In this document: piece by piece, positions 63,641 to 64,000 of the stretch
Numbering within the stretch: the first letter of the stretch is position 1
Layout of the letters: each line of letters opens with the position of its first letter
Source of the DNA: Parendozoicomonas haliclonae
Lineage (GTDB): Bacteria; Pseudomonadota; Gammaproteobacteria; Pseudomonadales; Endozoicomonadaceae
Reading direction: 5' to 3'
Length of the DNA stretch: 64,000 nt
Assembly (NCBI RefSeq): GCF_900174585.1
Contig: NZ_FWPT01000005.1
Coordinates: 186,001 to 250,000 of the forward strand
The notes under the pieces: model-generated
Told to the model about the DNA's origin: nothing
What the model saw: the letters and a program-made list of their open reading frames with translations, nothing else
Databases searched by the model: none
Made by a program: the position numbers and the translations under genes

Positions 63641-64000
63641 TAAGCTGACAGGCCGACAACGTCAGCGGGGCACGTTTGTTATCGAATGTGCGCTGGTGCT
63701 GGGTGTGCTGGTACTACTGATCGGTTTTACCTCCGATATCATCAGCTGGCAGGCTGTTTATGCCCGCTTACAGCGGATGGCCCATAGCGGCGCAACGCTG
63801 ATACGTGAGCGTGAGTTGTTGTTCGCCGATCGGGAAGTCTTAACCAACGATGATGTACAGAAGCTGTACCAGATTACCAGACAGTCCTTAACCCGTACCT
63901 ATGGGGACTTTGCGCCCGGACAGCTGGGGCTTTATGTCGAGCAGGTTGAGCGTCAATATCCTTCAGGTCAGTGGAGCTCTGTTGCATTTCATCAAGGTAG
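63624..64000 (+). CDS. tadF: Pseudopilin-like TadF (3' end outside window)
   Basis: The frame starts ATG at 63624 inside the end of tadE and stays open to the right edge (~125 residues). The leader MNVAVNKLTGRQRQRG is followed by TFVIECALVLGVLVLLIGF, the TadF/TadE-type pseudopilin motif with Glu at about +5 after a Gly, then a soluble part with RMAHSGATLIRERELLFADR. A prepilin-peptidase substrate of the Tad system is the natural call. The assignment as TadF rather than a second TadE rests on order; tadG would be expected beyond the edge. Confidence 0.8.
   Translation, partial: MNVAVNKLTGRQRQRGTFVIECALVLGVLVLLIGFTSDIISWQAVYARLQRMAHSGATLIRERELLFADREVLTNDDVQKLYQITRQSLTRTYGDFAPGQLGLYVEQVERQYPSGQWSSVAFHQG

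Noticed and set aside
1-64000. tRNA genes, IS elements, prophage or CRISPR loci
   Set aside because: No tRNA-like structure, transposase, integrase, terminal inverted repeats or repeat-spacer array was recognised anywhere in the window.

Overview
The window reads as chromosomal DNA of a gammaproteobacterium close to the Oceanospirillales/Pseudomonadales. Gene density is high, base composition is moderate, and there is no tRNA, rRNA, CRISPR array, transposase or integrase. The best taxonomic clue is the block leuC-leuD-leuB-asd-usg-fimV-truA-trpF-(trpB-trpA)-accD-folC-dedD-cvpA-purF-metZ, which is the Pseudomonas aeruginosa order with trpBA inserted. The pairing smrB/prmB/aroC is also classical for Gammaproteobacteria. 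A large ankyrin-repeat protein and an acidic signal-less protein, both without informative neighbours, would suit a host-associated marine genus such as Endozoicomonas. That genus-level guess is inference.

Layout. 1-6.3 kb: the 3' end of one MFS transporter, a second MFS transporter, a hotdog thioesterase, an alpha/beta hydrolase, a short DUF4892 protein, a patatin-like phospholipase and a peptide-binding periplasmic protein. 6.3-9.8 kb: smrB diverging from prmB, a small periplasmic protein, and aroC. 9.9-14.9 kb: a large secreted protein with a C-terminal alpha/beta hydrolase domain, a FadL-type porin and a periplasmic partner candidate. 15-19.6 kb (minus strand): tmcA, a TrkH potassium transporter and a LysR regulator divergent from leuC. 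19.8-39.4 kb: the conserved biosynthetic block (leucine, aspartate-family, tryptophan, fatty acid, folate and purine synthesis, methionine) with the pole/pilus protein FimV and TruA. 39.5-48.6 kb: OFA-type MFS, a sterol-desaturase-family membrane hydroxylase, an acidic protein of unknown function, the DUF1302/DUF1329 pair, a YaaH/SatP transporter and a MalY/PatB aminotransferase. 48.6-52 kb: the ankyrin-repeat protein. 52.2-54.5 kb: a YgiQ-type radical SAM protein. 54.7-64 kb: a Tad/Flp pilus cluster (flp, tadV, rcpC, rcpA, a small lipoprotein, tadZ, tadA, tadB, tadC, tadD, tadE, tadF) running off the right edge.

The most interesting item is the ankyrin-repeat protein (48610-51981). Its second half looks to me like a glycosyltransferase (GT-B-like) fold, and its N-terminus is a Ser/Thr-rich acidic tail with a DSGxxT phosphodegron-like motif. 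Other items are an array of five 15-bp repeats carrying in-frame TAG codons downstream of tadV, a 35-bp near-palindrome between trpA and accD, a TadZ whose Walker A lysine is replaced by cysteine, and palindromes upstream of the DUF1302 gene, fimV and the OFA transporter. No gene-free stretch exceeds 300 bases. The longest gaps (42981-43256, 19561-19811, 25778-26025) are described individually.
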